DNA from: Siphlonurus alternatus
Taxonomy: Eukaryota; Arthropoda; Insecta; Ephemeroptera; Siphlonuridae
Length of the DNA: 64,000 bases
NCBI GenBank assembly: GCA_949825025.1
Contig: OX463779.1
Coordinates: 31,442,359 to 31,506,358 of the forward strand
Direction of reading: 5' to 3'
This document shows positions 50,201 to 60,984 of the stretch, piece after piece. The notes under the pieces were generated by a model. It was not told the origin of the DNA. It worked only from the letters and a program-made list of their open reading frames with translations, and ran no database searches. How positions within the stretch are numbered: the stretch's first letter is position 1; each line of letters begins with the position of its first letter. The translations under genes and the position numbers were made by a program.

Positions 50201-50380
50201 CCATGATATTGTATGCAGTAATAACAAACTACGTTCTTACCCAGCGTCTTACTTTGCATGGCGGTGTATTCTCTGATAAGTTTATTGAAATTAAGATTAA
50301 TACATTTATTTATTTTGGATTAGTGATCATGTAACAAAAAAAAAAAAACAAATAAAGATTTACCTGTTTTTTCATAAACT
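47228..50380. other. AT-rich intronic sequence
   Basis: About 3.1 kb, mostly A/T-rich. A somewhat more balanced patch lies at 50000-50280 with no recognisable frame. Open frames are all under 85 codons with biased codons. Nothing supported. Confidence 0.55.
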
Positions 50381-50488
50381 CCGTAAGTTGCAGATGATAA
50401 TCCGATGATAATCCGATCGAGGTAAATTAACATTGAAATTGAGGATAATTCAAGGATTATCCCTGGATAGAGTGGCTGCAACTTACGG
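50381..50488. repeat. Foldback element, 108 bp
   Basis: CCGTAAGTTGCA (50381-50392) is exactly complementary to TGCAACTTACGG (50477-50488). Inside, GATAATCCGATGATAATCC and GGATTATCC continue the fold imperfectly. Confidence 0.75.
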
Positions 50489-50708
50489 TCACTCTATAGT
50501 GCCTATTCATATATTTGCATTCACAAAACAAATTGTTGATATTAGACTTAATTGTATCTGTTTTAACCAAAGTCTTCTACTCGCAATGGTTGTAACAAAC
50601 CATTGTTTTATAATGTCTGTCGCATGATGCCTTTTTCATTGTTAAACGTGGGACGACGTAGTGCCTAATTTTGCCACCAGAGCAGAGAACGTAATGGCAT
50701 TGTTGGCG

Positions 50709-50734
50709 CTAGTAGACACATTTTTGTCTACTAG
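50709..50734. repeat. Short hairpin inside the nested element
   Basis: CTAGTAGACA and its exact complement, 6 bases apart. Confidence 0.75.
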
Positions 50735-50774
50735 TAGACACAACAACTTTCATAATTTTCCAAAAGTTAACATG

Positions 50775-51062
50775 TAAAGGTGAAAACAGCTGACCACTCT
50801 ACGCGTTCTGATTGGTCGGAAGTTTGGAGAGACCAAACTCGGTGCTAAGCTCGGTGCTAAGGTGCTAAGCGCACAAATAATTGCGCTCGTCAATTATTTT
50901 AACCGCGAAATTAAAAAAATTTCAAAAATTGCATTGAAATCGTGTGCTAAGGCAATCAGCTGTTCGAAAAAACCCCGATCGGAAACATTTGAGCGAATGT
51001 TTCAACTGACTTTCTTAGCACCAAATCGGCGGTGCTAAGCGTAGCGGCTGTTTTCACCTTTA
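50775..51062. repeat. Inner foldback element, 288 bp, nested
   Basis: Termini TAAAGGTGAAAACAGC and GCTGTTTTCACCTTTA are exact complements with TA at each edge. CGGTGCTAAGC-type motifs occur near both ends (50841-50872, 51031-51040), partly in tandem. It interrupts the outer inverted repeat, so it is the younger of the two. Confidence 0.88.
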
Positions 51063-51705
51063 ATCAACAACCGTCCCATGTTTTTCCTTTCACGCGACAG
51101 ACATTACACAACAATACTTTGTTTTCTAACAACGAGTAGAAAACTTTGGTTTTAACTTACAAAGTACGTTAGGTTCAGTAACAGATGAGTTCTGGGATAG
51201 TTTGCTAGATCAAAGATGCCAATTAAAAAAAAAAATACTGTATACAAGTTCAATTTATTTTACGCAACCTAACTCAATCACATGGCATTTACTTGTGTAT
51301 ATAGCTACCTGATGTTGTCATGTATGATACAAGTAACTTGATAACTTATCGCCTCTCCTTTAAGTCCCAAAATACACTGAATATATTTCCAATCTTTATT
51401 CTTGAATTCCAAATAAATAGCATTAGGGGATATAGCACCCCCTCCGCCCCCCGTCCCCAAAACTGAAGGCTAAATACGCCCTTGCTTAAAAGGCTACAAC
51501 CGCTAAAACAAACTGAAACCCCACTACTTTCCTTGTAAATCAATATTTAATATACACACAATTTATACAGTATACACGTGAACTTATATTTGCACGACTG
51601 AATGTGAATTTTATATACAGTACAATGAGGGGATAAGTACACTGCGATCAACTAAAAATGTAACATCACTGGATCTATTATAGGCAATAGTTCATCTTGC
51701 GGCAG

Positions 51706-51766
51706 GTCCAAAGAGAGGGCAGGTTTTAAAGCACCAGGAAGTGACAGTGACGAGGAAAAGAAGTAA
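51706..51766 (+). other. Possible short terminal coding exon of unknown gene
   Basis: After GCGGCAG, an acceptor-like sequence, a frame reads SKERAGFKAPGSDSDEEKK and stops at 51764-51766. The acidic, low-complexity end looks like a protein C-terminus and the stretch is GC-raised. It does not belong to the glutamate receptor ligand domain. It could be an exon of a gene nested in the intron, a fragment of a processed pseudogene, or chance; the whole open stretch is only 34 codons. Confidence 0.2.
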
Positions 51767-52474
51767 GAAAGAGGGAATCTTCGAACTGTTGACTGTTATA
51801 ATATATCCAGCAATGTTATATTTTTAGTTAAACGTAGTGTACAATACAGAGCAAATTACGCGTAGTATTTGTAGCAGGAAACTAAAAACTTATTCTACTT
51901 CAAAGCATTTTAAATTATTCTCTCATCTCCTTTTTTCCCTGTTAGGACGATTTGAAGCTGAAACTCGATATTATTTTTAAGTTATGTTGTTCAATGTAAT
52001 TTGATATAGTTTATGTATTGCAGCTCATGTGCTTTAATTAAAATATATTTTATTTCTATAAAACATAAATAAAAATGTTTGATTGGTTCTCTTCCATTTT
52101 AATAAAGGTTTTTTCTGTAATTATAATTTTAAATACTGTGAATTATACTTTAGAAACATGATATCGTAATAACTTTCATGAAGTAATCGGTAAATACAAT
52201 GAAATATATTCATTTCATATTTTATGTATTATAAAAATAATTTTTTATTGAATTTGTATCCATTATTCCTATAATAGTCTTTAATATTTTATACTGAATC
52301 GCGTTGTTACTAATGTATTATCGTCGCAATTAAACTTAACTGTACATTAAGTTCTTAAAAATATAATTTTTTTTTTGTAATTAAATTTTTCATTCGATTT
52401 TACAGTTATATTTTTAAACACTAAAATCATAAAAAATAAATTATTTTTTCAGTTCATACTACAGCCTATTTATA

Positions 52475-52601
52475 TTGGGTGGTATTTACAAAGAGCAGCT
52501 TCTCACTAACCACGTTTAGTGGAATTATCCTGGAGATAACTGCAGTTAGTGAGAAACGTTGATACGTTAATTGATAATTCTTTCATGAATCACATCCATT
52601 A
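52475..52601. repeat. Foldback element family B, copy 6
   Basis: Left end ATTGGGTGGTATTTACAAAG and right end CTTTCATGAATCACATCCAT are family B termini. TTCTCACTAACCACGTTTAG and CAGTTAGTGAGAA pair inside. Confidence 0.75.
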
Positions 52602-52889
52602 TCACCGATTGTATTATGTACTAACAATATAATCGTCTCACCTGACGTTTTCAAATAACATTAGTTTCAATATAATCTCCTTCAAAGTATGCAATTTTTT
52701 AAGCAGTTGTGTATTGCAGGTTGACGCGATGTAGGTGCTAGGATATCACTTACCTGATGAGTCGTCAAACTTTTTTAAAGCATCTTTTATTTTTATAATA
52801 TTTTGTTTTTATCATAATAATGTCAGCAGAGCAATCACGTTAATGGTAAAAGTAAAGTGTATTATAATCCTGATCTCTGTTCAGGCGTA

Positions 52890-53045
52890 AATCATAAGAT
52901 TAATTCAGCGGCGAAACGCTGATGAGGCACGTGTGAAGTTCCGGCCACAAATTACCATTGCTGTTTAATTAGTCAACATAGCTCGCCTCTGGCTCCCTCG
53001 TGTAATTTGATTGATTTGACCAATAATACTTTCACTAATTGTATT
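52890..53045. other. GC-raised patch 650 bp upstream of the receptor exon
   Basis: Contains GGCGAAACGCTGATGAGGCA, CCGGCCACAAATTACC and several homeodomain-like TAATT/ATTA cores. No frame and no repeat relationship seen. A candidate intronic regulatory element by composition only. Confidence 0.25.
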
Positions 53046-53306
53046 TGGGAGGTTCTAAAATTCGCTTTGTTCCATTTTTTTTTTTTTTTTTACGATATAT
53101 TTCTGTGTTTTCTGTTGATAACCACAAATTGTAGATAACGGGATAGTATGTGGAAAAATTACATAAACATACATATATAATATATATATATATATCATGA
53201 TCTCATCCTGTTTCTGCCATCTTAAGGTTGCGTGTTAATTGGCTCAAAAATATTTCTTTTTCTAATCACGCTTTGCAATGCTACTTATAACATTTTTTTC
53301 TACGAT

Positions 53307-53633
53307 AATGGACAACCTACGTATGACTTTTATTGCAAAAATGAATAGAGGATACCAAAATATGCTACTCTGATTTTTTTTTCAGATTTTTCAGAGTCCG
53401 GGAACTAAAATTTTTGAAAATGTAGACGCACCCTTTGGCTTTACTCTTTTATTAATGCCTTTAGGGGGCGTAGCTACACTTTCTATATGTAATTATAATA
53501 TACATAGAAATACATACATTTAAATACTTCTCTGACTCATAAAAATTTGAAAAAAAATCACAAAAAAAAATTAGTTCATAATTTAGTATCTTCTATTCAT
53601 TTGTGCTAACAAAAATCATGTAGGTAATCTATT
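53307..53633. repeat. Foldback element family C, copy 6 (327 bp)
   Basis: Left end AATGGACAACCTACGTATGA, right end TCATGTAGGTAATCTATT. Arms share GAATAGAGGATACCAAAATA and TTCAGAGTCCGGGAACTAAA. It ends only 60 bp before the receptor exon, just outside the polypyrimidine tract and probably close to the branch point. Confidence 0.88.
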
Positions 53634-53678
53634 GTGATATTTGTGATAAAGTAATGAAAAGATGGTAACCTCTTCTTG

Positions 53679-53692
53679 TTTTTGTGTTCCAG
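53679..53692 (+). other. Splice acceptor of the receptor exon
   Basis: A T-rich run with only a few interruptions ends in TTCCAG immediately before the exon. The open frame continues upstream through the tract to an ATG at 53662, but that stretch reads as intron and the ATG is not a plausible start for an internal ligand-domain segment. Confidence 0.85.
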
Positions 53693-53835
53693 GCTCGATC
53701 AGCAACATCGACGACGCTGAGTTCCACTGTAACAAGACTCAGGTGCGCAAGGTGATCTCAGGTGTGGTAGGTGCAGCCTCGAGCGTCACCTCCATCCAGG
53801 TGGCCAACCTGCTGCGTCTCTTCAAGATTCCTCAG
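53693..53835 (+). CDS. Internal exon of a metabotropic glutamate receptor (ligand-binding domain)
   Basis: A 143-bp exon encoding 47 whole codons plus the last two bases of a split codon. It belongs to a class C G-protein-coupled receptor that senses extracellular glutamate through a Venus-flytrap domain. The reading holds the family signature ISGVVGAASS followed by VANLLRLFKIPQ, which is nearer to vertebrate group II/III receptors (VANLLRLF, VANILRLFKIPQ) than to group I. Counting back from the IPQ motif on mGluR1 numbering, the serine of GAASS falls on Ser165, a glutamate-contacting residue. The cysteine in FHCNKT sits where mGluR1 has Cys140, the inter-subunit disulfide cysteine, and NKT is an N-glycosylation sequon. 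The exon is preceded by a T-rich tract and TTCCAG, and followed by CAG|GTGAGA. The upstream intron is phase 1 and the downstream intron phase 0. The next residues expected (SYAST-like) are not found in the remaining 10 kb. Slightly odd: the order VTS where relatives have SVS. Family is certain to me; subtype is not. Confidence 0.93.
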
Positions 53836-53841
53836 GTGAGA
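53836..53841 (+). other. Splice donor of the receptor exon
   Basis: CAG|GTGAGA is a near-consensus donor. It falls exactly after the conserved IPQ codons, and the frame hits a stop four codons later (after V-R), as expected for intron. Confidence 0.88.
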
Positions 53842-55023
53842 TAGCTGAAAAAACTTCAATGATGGTCATTTCACTACATTTATTCCTGTGTCTTTAAATT
53901 CTGATTGAACTGTAGCTTTACATTTTTTATTAGTTAATTACAAGCCTTATTTATTATGTCTTTACTCACATTTTGGAGTTTAAAATGTACTATTTTTGTT
54001 CCGTGTAAGACTAAAACTGTACCTAATTTTATTTGAGGATTGAAGAGATCAAAATTTTCAATGTTTTCTAATTCTAGCATAAAAAAACATAACTGCTTCT
54101 TTAAGATAGAAAATGGGGTTGGAAATGCATTGACAGGTGTGTGTAATTTATTAAGATGCTTGAACATAAATAATTATATACCTTGATAATTTAGATACAT
54201 TCTTACATTTATTTACGTAATTATCAATGTTTAAGACTTCTGATAACTTAACTCTATATTACTCAATAAAATTTAGTATAAAAATTTTCCTTTAAAGGAA
54301 ATTTCATCTCCATACAAACAAATGGAGTTATGGGAGAAATTGTATGAAATGTAATAATATAAATTGTATTGTGTAATACTGGGTTAAGAATATATTTAGT
54401 TATATAAGCATATTATATTAACCTTTAGCTGTATTTCATATCATTTCCTCACAAAATTAAGTTAATTTAAAACCTACAATCAGTTCTGTTTCTCAATGAT
54501 GCAATAATCATGCATGAAAGACTCTGTAGGCGTCACCAGCAATGGAAGTCAAAGACGAGCGAAGGTGCTGTGGGAGAGGTCGCTCTTTCAAAGCGACTTC
54601 AATAGTACAATATATTATAAGGTTTGCATTCAACAAGACATGTCTTTATATTGTAATACTCTGCAGTGCTTTATTGTGCTGTAGCAGATATTGTTAAGAA
54701 AAGAAATTTTCTACTTTCCTATCTGCAAGAAATTGTAGAATATATATATTCATAATAAAAATCTTGTTTGTTAAGAAAAAAAAAATCTACTTGATCTTTG
54801 TAAAATTGTACAAAGAAAATTGCATCTTGTAAGGATCATGTTCTTGTGTTGTATATAATTTTGTCGAAAATGTTTTTTTTTTTTTAAGAATTTTCTTCGA
54901 TAATCATATTATAAATTTATAGTATTATAGTACTGTATTATTATTATTGTATTGATACATAATATTATATTAAATTTAAAAGTAATCGTTATTTGAATAT
55001 TTTTACTAAAAAATATATTAATT
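53842..55023. other. AT-rich intronic sequence
   Basis: No supported gene. A GC-raised patch at 54510-54600 has no frame I recognise. Confidence 0.5.
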
Positions 55024-55273
55024 GATAAGATGAATTTACATGGGTGAATTCCAGCTTGTGTCGCGAATAATGCGCACTTGCTGTAACATCCATTGGTGGC
55101 CATATTTAAATATTTCAATATTTATGATTGAAATGAGCATCGAAATTCAGCGAGTGATCCGATTTCGCTGTTCGTTGCCGCAACGTGGCTACTTTGCTCA
55201 CCGGATAGGATTCCACAGCTTGTGTGACAAAATCGCGTCGTATCCCATCCGTCGCTCATGAAAATCTACCTTA
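55024..55273. repeat. Foldback element family I (about 250 bp)
   Basis: TAAGATGAATTTACATGGG at the left and CATGAAAATCTACCTTA at the right are imperfect inverted ends. The interior is GC-raised (CGCTGTTCGTTGCCGCAACG, GTCGCGAATAATGCGCAC). Its end resembles those at 31160 and 39600. Confidence 0.55.
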
Positions 55274-58200
55274 AGATATTAAAAGACATTTAAATCTAAC
55301 GTAGAAAAAAAGGAATATCCTTTTAAAAATGTTACTGCATTTGATTGATAGATTTATATAGTAACTGATGAATCTTTGAACATTTTAATGTGTGCACTGA
55401 TCTTAAAATCTTAATGACGGGAAATGAAAAAGCCATTGAGAAAGACCCATTAAAGTTTGTGTAGGTTTACTTTCATCATTCATTTTAAAGAAATAAGAAG
55501 AAAATTAGGTTGATTGCTTGAACTCCACAGAGTCGTTCAGTTAATGTGTTTTTTAACCAAGCAGCACAATATAATAAGAATAGTGCTGCTGCTGTTGAGT
55601 TTAAGAATTTCATTAGTGACACTTAATGTGTGTCTTCTAAACATCAGCCGGCCGTGAATACTTCATCATCATAAGAGACCGACAAGTCTTTCTATAAAAA
55701 GGTTTTAATAAATTTTATATAAGTAATTTTTATATTTTTTTTTTTTTTATAATTCTCTTCAAAAATTTTATCTTATATTTTTTGTGTGTATAATATAATA
55801 TAGTCTTTTGTAATATAGTCTTTTCAAAAGTCTTATTTTGGTTTAAAATGCTATTTAAACATTTAAACTTTGATCCTTCAAAATTAGAAAATAAAAAAGT
55901 AGGGGGATTTTAAAGATTAACTCAGTGTCATGGAATGTAATTGATATAAATTAGTTTTTTTGTGACAGGATTAACTTACTTTTGGTCTTTCTTATATTAA
56001 CTTTTAAGGATATAAAAGATAAAATATTTGTTTAAGGTTTGTTATGAATACAAATATAATTTTTTTCTTAAAACCTTTAATTATGGTTTGTTTTTTCTGA
56101 ATTTCTCTATTTTAAACAATACAGAAGCTTCATGTTAAATGTTAATATAATAATTATATTATATGTATTATTATTTACTTCTCGACAAAACATACATTTG
56201 TTATAAACTTTGTTTACATTTCACAAGCTTCCATTTGTGTATTAATTTTGAATCCTTACAAAATGAGGAAACTATATGACTATATGGAAAGCTGGAACAA
56301 CTAATACCTAAATGTAATATGTTATGTTACATCATAATATTGTAAACAGTATATAATTATATTTTAAAATATATTATTATTGTTGAGCAACAAACAAAAT
56401 TATATTTTGAATTATAACGAGTGAGTTTCCATAATAAAATGGGGAAAAAAAAGTATATTGCTTGTAAATATTTTATTCACTACTACATGTATATAAAAAA
56501 TAAATAAATTTATACATAAATACAATATATTTCTATAATAACTATGCACAACATTGAATTTTAATTTTTAATTACAATCAATATATAAAGAAAGTACACG
56601 TCCTTAAAATTTAATCCTGAAACAAATCACGTAACAAATGTTGCTCCAATATATTTACATGATGATAAGTTTGTTGCTGAGATTGATAGGTAGAACGTTC
56701 TCGTCTTGTTCGCTGTGATCAACAAGTGCCCCTCCCCCTTCATATATATACAAGAAAGGCGGGCGGGCGCACCTCCGCTTCTGGCGATTCCGACCGAAAG
56801 CGTTTCCCAGTAATTGAATGCCGTGATACCTCACCATAAATAACAAACTCGTTCACTGTAATCTGAAGGGATGTTTCTAAGGAAATTGTAAAATATACTG
56901 ACCGTTTTAAACCATGACCATAGATTTCAGCATTGAAATGTTGAAAGAACTAAAATTTATTATTTTAATAATTCATAAGGTTTGATGAATGTAAAATAAG
57001 ACTTGATTTAATATGAAATAACAAATCTTATTGTTCGTTATGAATTTCAATGAAAATATTCCAGTATCGCAAAACTCTAAAAATCAGTTCTGACTGAGAA
57101 ATTAAATCAAATATAATTAAAATTAAAAGAATACATATTGCTTGTAGAACTGTGATTCAATTTTTATGTTACTAAATCTAAAATGTTTGGTTCTAAAGTT
57201 GGTTTTACACGGGTAGTGAGCGAATCAAAGCAATTCTGGCGCAGTCACCGTGAAATAATGTCAATAATATTCCCGAAGTCACCTCGTCATGAATTGAGGG
57301 TTGAACTTATGAATAGCACAAACTTCGCGACACACTGCACATAAAAATTACTCTTGTAAATATCCCACCTACATACTTTACTATAAGGCTAGAATTTTAC
57401 AGAATTATTGTATATTTATTTTCTAACTTACCACATCAGTTTGAATAAATATTTAAACTTATGCTTAATTAATTCGAAAATCTTATATTGCTTTATCATA
57501 AAGATGAATTTACACGAGCTTACATGTTATTTGTACACGCTTTAAAACCAATTAATAGCAATGGTTACTAAAAGTGTTATCATAAGTCATCATGATCATG
57601 CAATGATAATAATAATGATAATTTGACAGTAGAATTAATTGAAATAGACCTGCTGAAATTTCGATGTATCGCTAGACGAAGTACATTACGTTTAAACTCA
57701 CCTTTTAAGACACGAAGTTCATTACATGGATGGGGAGTTGCAACATAAAGGTAAATAGAATTAATTGAATTGCAGATGAAACAACATTGAATGCATTCAA
57801 GTTAATGGTACAGAATATAGTAAAAAAATAATTTTATTTCTATGAGGCAACGTTTTTCAATTGAATAAAATAAAAGTCAATGTAATTTCTTGATATTTTC
57901 ATTACTTATTAAAATCTAATCAATTTGAATGTTTCCATTCATTTCAATGTATACTCAGCTTTATAACAGAAATCAAAGGGAATTGTTAAAATGTCATCAA
58001 TTTTATTTTATATTTGCTTCAACAAGAGTTTAAATTCCGTCTTTGTTTATAAAAAAAAATATTGTTAATCATGACTATAAAATTAATTGTTTGATAAAAT
58101 AATACAAATTAATGATGAACTTTGATAAAATTAAAAAACTTACTTTTGTAATGTAACCAAACAAGTAAAATATAAAATTTTATGCTGACTAGAGAAGATT

Positions 58201-60063
58201 TTTCAGTTTTTGTCTTGCAGTATATTTTATGCAGGTATTATTTTAAAGTCTTTTCCTTTCAAATTATAGTTAGTGCTTGGTTGCTAATCCATTATGTCAC
58301 GACATGGAACATGGTTCGGTGGCTGCCTGTGTGACACGTCATCTTTCATGTCACAACACGTATGTGTGTGTTTGCGAGGAACGTGCACTTGACACATTAA
58401 ATAGGCCATCCGTTCGAAGTTTTTTTTAACACGTTAAAAAAAAAAGTATGCATGCAACGTTAAAGAGCTGTTTATTATAAAAAGTAATTTAATATTTAGA
58501 ATCTAGTTAATATACCTGTGTGAACTATTACATATGTTCTCTAGTGTTTTTAAATACACTGAAAAAAAAATATAATATTCTCTAAGTATGCATAATTTTT
58601 TAATTAATTTGTCCAAATTTTATTAAAGAGATACAAAAGCCTGTATTTTTTCTCATTATTGCATACAATTTTTTTCTTAAATTTTCATATCAACACAAAC
58701 AGGTGGAGTTGAATTTTCCTTTGTAAGGAAAAATCATATTCATATGCAATAATATAAAAATTTTAAAATGTAATACCTGCTTACTCACTGGTTGGTGATG
58801 AAAGGATTTTTTTCTCTCGGTCCATGTGTGATTGTAAACTACCCATGCATAAGTGGAGAACACAATATTATTTTATCAGTGTACCCGTAGGTATAATGAA
58901 TGTAGTTGTATAAATAAATTACTTTGACCAACCACCGTTATAAAGCTTTTCCTCATTAAGATTATATCTTATAGTTTAAACTTTTATATAAAAAGTGAGT
59001 ATTTATATAAACTCATTTTTCACCTCTTTAATGTTTTTTAACTTGCTCTTTGACACGGATAACATTGTTTTCTTTTTATTTTTTATATAAATTACAATAA
59101 TTACTAGACCGTTATAAAATAGAAATTTTAGTATACACAATAAGATTTTTATCATTATGTTTTTATGCTTGTTTTATTATATCTGAAAAAATAATTGTGT
59201 AAAAAATTATAAAATATTATTTGCATTAAATAGTAAAGTATTTATTCAATTATTAAAAGCAATTAAATTACAGTTTTAAAAATTTGTTTCACTGGTGATT
59301 AATTTCATAATAATAAGACAATAATCAGTTTAATTTTCTCATTTCTCTCTCGCACGAGAAAATAACATGCAGGGTTTCTTCCTCTCTCTCAGGATCGTGC
59401 ATTTCAACTGCAGGGACAGATTTTAATGACACATTGCACGATAGTAATATTGTGTCGCCTTGCGCTCTGTCACCTCGTTACGTGTGTCATCGGGCGCCAC
59501 AGTGCACTTTTAACTGCAGGAAAATGAAACAAGAATGGAACAACAAATTTCTTACTATTTCAAAAGAATTCATTTGATTATTAGCATAATATACTGTATA
59601 TATTATTATGCTTGTTATATTATTATTTTTATGACTGCCATTTATGTGCTATAATGTCTTTTGATGCTTTGTTAGTTGTTAAACCTACCCTGTTCTATTG
59701 ACTCTTTTATATTATTATATGGGTAAAATAAATAAATTGATAATAATTATCACGTCTTCCTCTCAAGAGATTCTATAACATTAAAATTTACTTTCAATGA
59801 CGTAAAAAAAGGAATGAATATATTATTATGTAAATGTATGTTACGTAAATTAACTTTCCTTGTTCAATGTATTAAATTTGCTATAGATATAACTTGTTTT
59901 AAATTTTAAATTTTACAATAATTTCCAGAAACAGCAGAGATGTATACTAAAGGTATGCAAAATACAACTGTTCAATTTCACATTCACAGAAGCGATAATT
60001 TTATTTGCATATTTATATATAATTATTGAATAATTATTCAGCTCTGCTATAGAAATTTTTCTT
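55274..60063. other. AT-rich intronic sequence with GC-raised patches
   Basis: Nearly 4.8 kb without a supported gene. GC-raised patches occur at 56690-56840 (GGCGGGCGGGCGCACC), 57195-57330, 58290-58400 and 59340-59530. 59630-59750 ends in AAAATAAATAAATTGATAAT and could be the 3' end of a non-LTR element, but nothing upstream confirms it. Confidence 0.45.
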
Positions 60064-60121
60064 ATATATATGTTAGCACCCAAAGCCGAATTCGGGCAAA
60101 AGCCGAAAAAAATGCTCACAT

Positions 60122-60362
60122 CTAGTTCTGCGCATCACGAAATGAGCCAAAGCCGAAGTGAGTTTTTTTTTCGGCTTTGGCGCATTTCATATTGAACAAA
60201 ACTAGATCTGCTCAAATCGAAATGGGCCAAAGCCGATATGAGATTTTACTTCGGCTTTGGCGCATTTCATTTTGAGCAAAACTAGTTCTGCGCATCGCGG
60301 TTTGAGCAAAAGTCGAAATGATATTTTATTTCGGGTTTGGAGCAAAATTTTGAGCACATCTA
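60122..60362 (+). repeat. 80-bp tandem units in the left arm
   Basis: Three units spaced 80, 80 and about 78 bp, each starting ACTAG/TCTAG and containing one GCCAAAGCCGA and one TTCGGCTTTGG. The last unit is worn (GAGCAAAAGTCGAAATG, TTCGGGTTTGG). The mirror array lies at about 61450-61690. Confidence 0.88.
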
Positions 60363-60825
60363 GTTTTGAGCAAAATAAAGATGATTCTAATGACGAGATG
60401 ATGATTTTAATTTTAATGATATTAATTTTAATTTTTAAAAAGAAAAATAAAAAACTAAGACACTATAAACTTATAATAAATATTAATATTGTGACCTAAT
60501 AGCTTTCAAGCGCTGTTTAAAAATAAATTAATTAGGGAAAAAAATAATGACTTTAAAATGTAATCATATAGCGCAGTATACGTACGTACATACCTTATAA
60601 AAAATATTGTAGAATCTGTTGTTTTTGTAATACACTCCACTATTTTTGTCACTTAATTACTACTTGATTATGTTTTTGTTAAATTAATAAATTTTTTGAT
60701 TTAAGAACTGCAGCTCAAATAAAATAGACATGTACGCCACACGTTTTAAAGTATTCTTTAGATTCACTCGCTCTCACCATTGGAAATATTGTCATGCACG
60801 TACTTGTAAATTTCATAGTTCTATT

Positions 60826-60984
60826 TCTTCGAACATTGTTATAGCAGCCACAATACATAAACATATTAAACATATACGGCAATCAAATGGGGTTATACTT
60901 CATTGCAGAGGTAAAGGCTACTTTCTTATCTCGTTGTACCAATAACAACCTGTATTGCATGATAGCCTAATTCTAAGACATATA
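60826..60984. other. Unique centre of the large foldback element
   Basis: 159 bp with ordinary composition and no inverted partner. It holds no open frame that I recognise. Confidence 0.8.

Larger units (their letters stand above)
50558..51158. repeat. Outer inverted repeat of a nested element
   Basis: The left arm (about 50558-50653) with TTTTAACCAAAGTCTTCTAC and AATGTCTGTCGCATGA is complementary to the right arm (about 51065-51158) with TCACGCGACAGACATT and GTAGAAAACTTTGGTTTTAA. Arms are diverged (order of 80% by eye). A second foldback is inserted in its centre. Confidence 0.75.

Noticed and set aside
53662..53692. ATG at 53662 as the receptor start codon
   Set aside because: It lies in the polypyrimidine/acceptor region. 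The encoded segment is internal to the ligand-binding domain, and similarity begins exactly at the acceptor.
57194..57535. Further family I element between GGTTTTACACGGG and GAATTTACACGAG
   Set aside because: The two end-like sequences are in the same orientation, not inverted, so they do not define one foldback element.
60122..60362. CRISPR array
   Set aside because: The regularly spaced units are tandem repeats without unique spacers, in an animal intron.
60257..60499. 80-codon frame and its mirror copy at 61373-61555 as a conserved protein
   Set aside because: The two frames are alike only because they lie in the two arms of one inverted repeat. They end in low-complexity Ile/Leu sequence and contain no domain.
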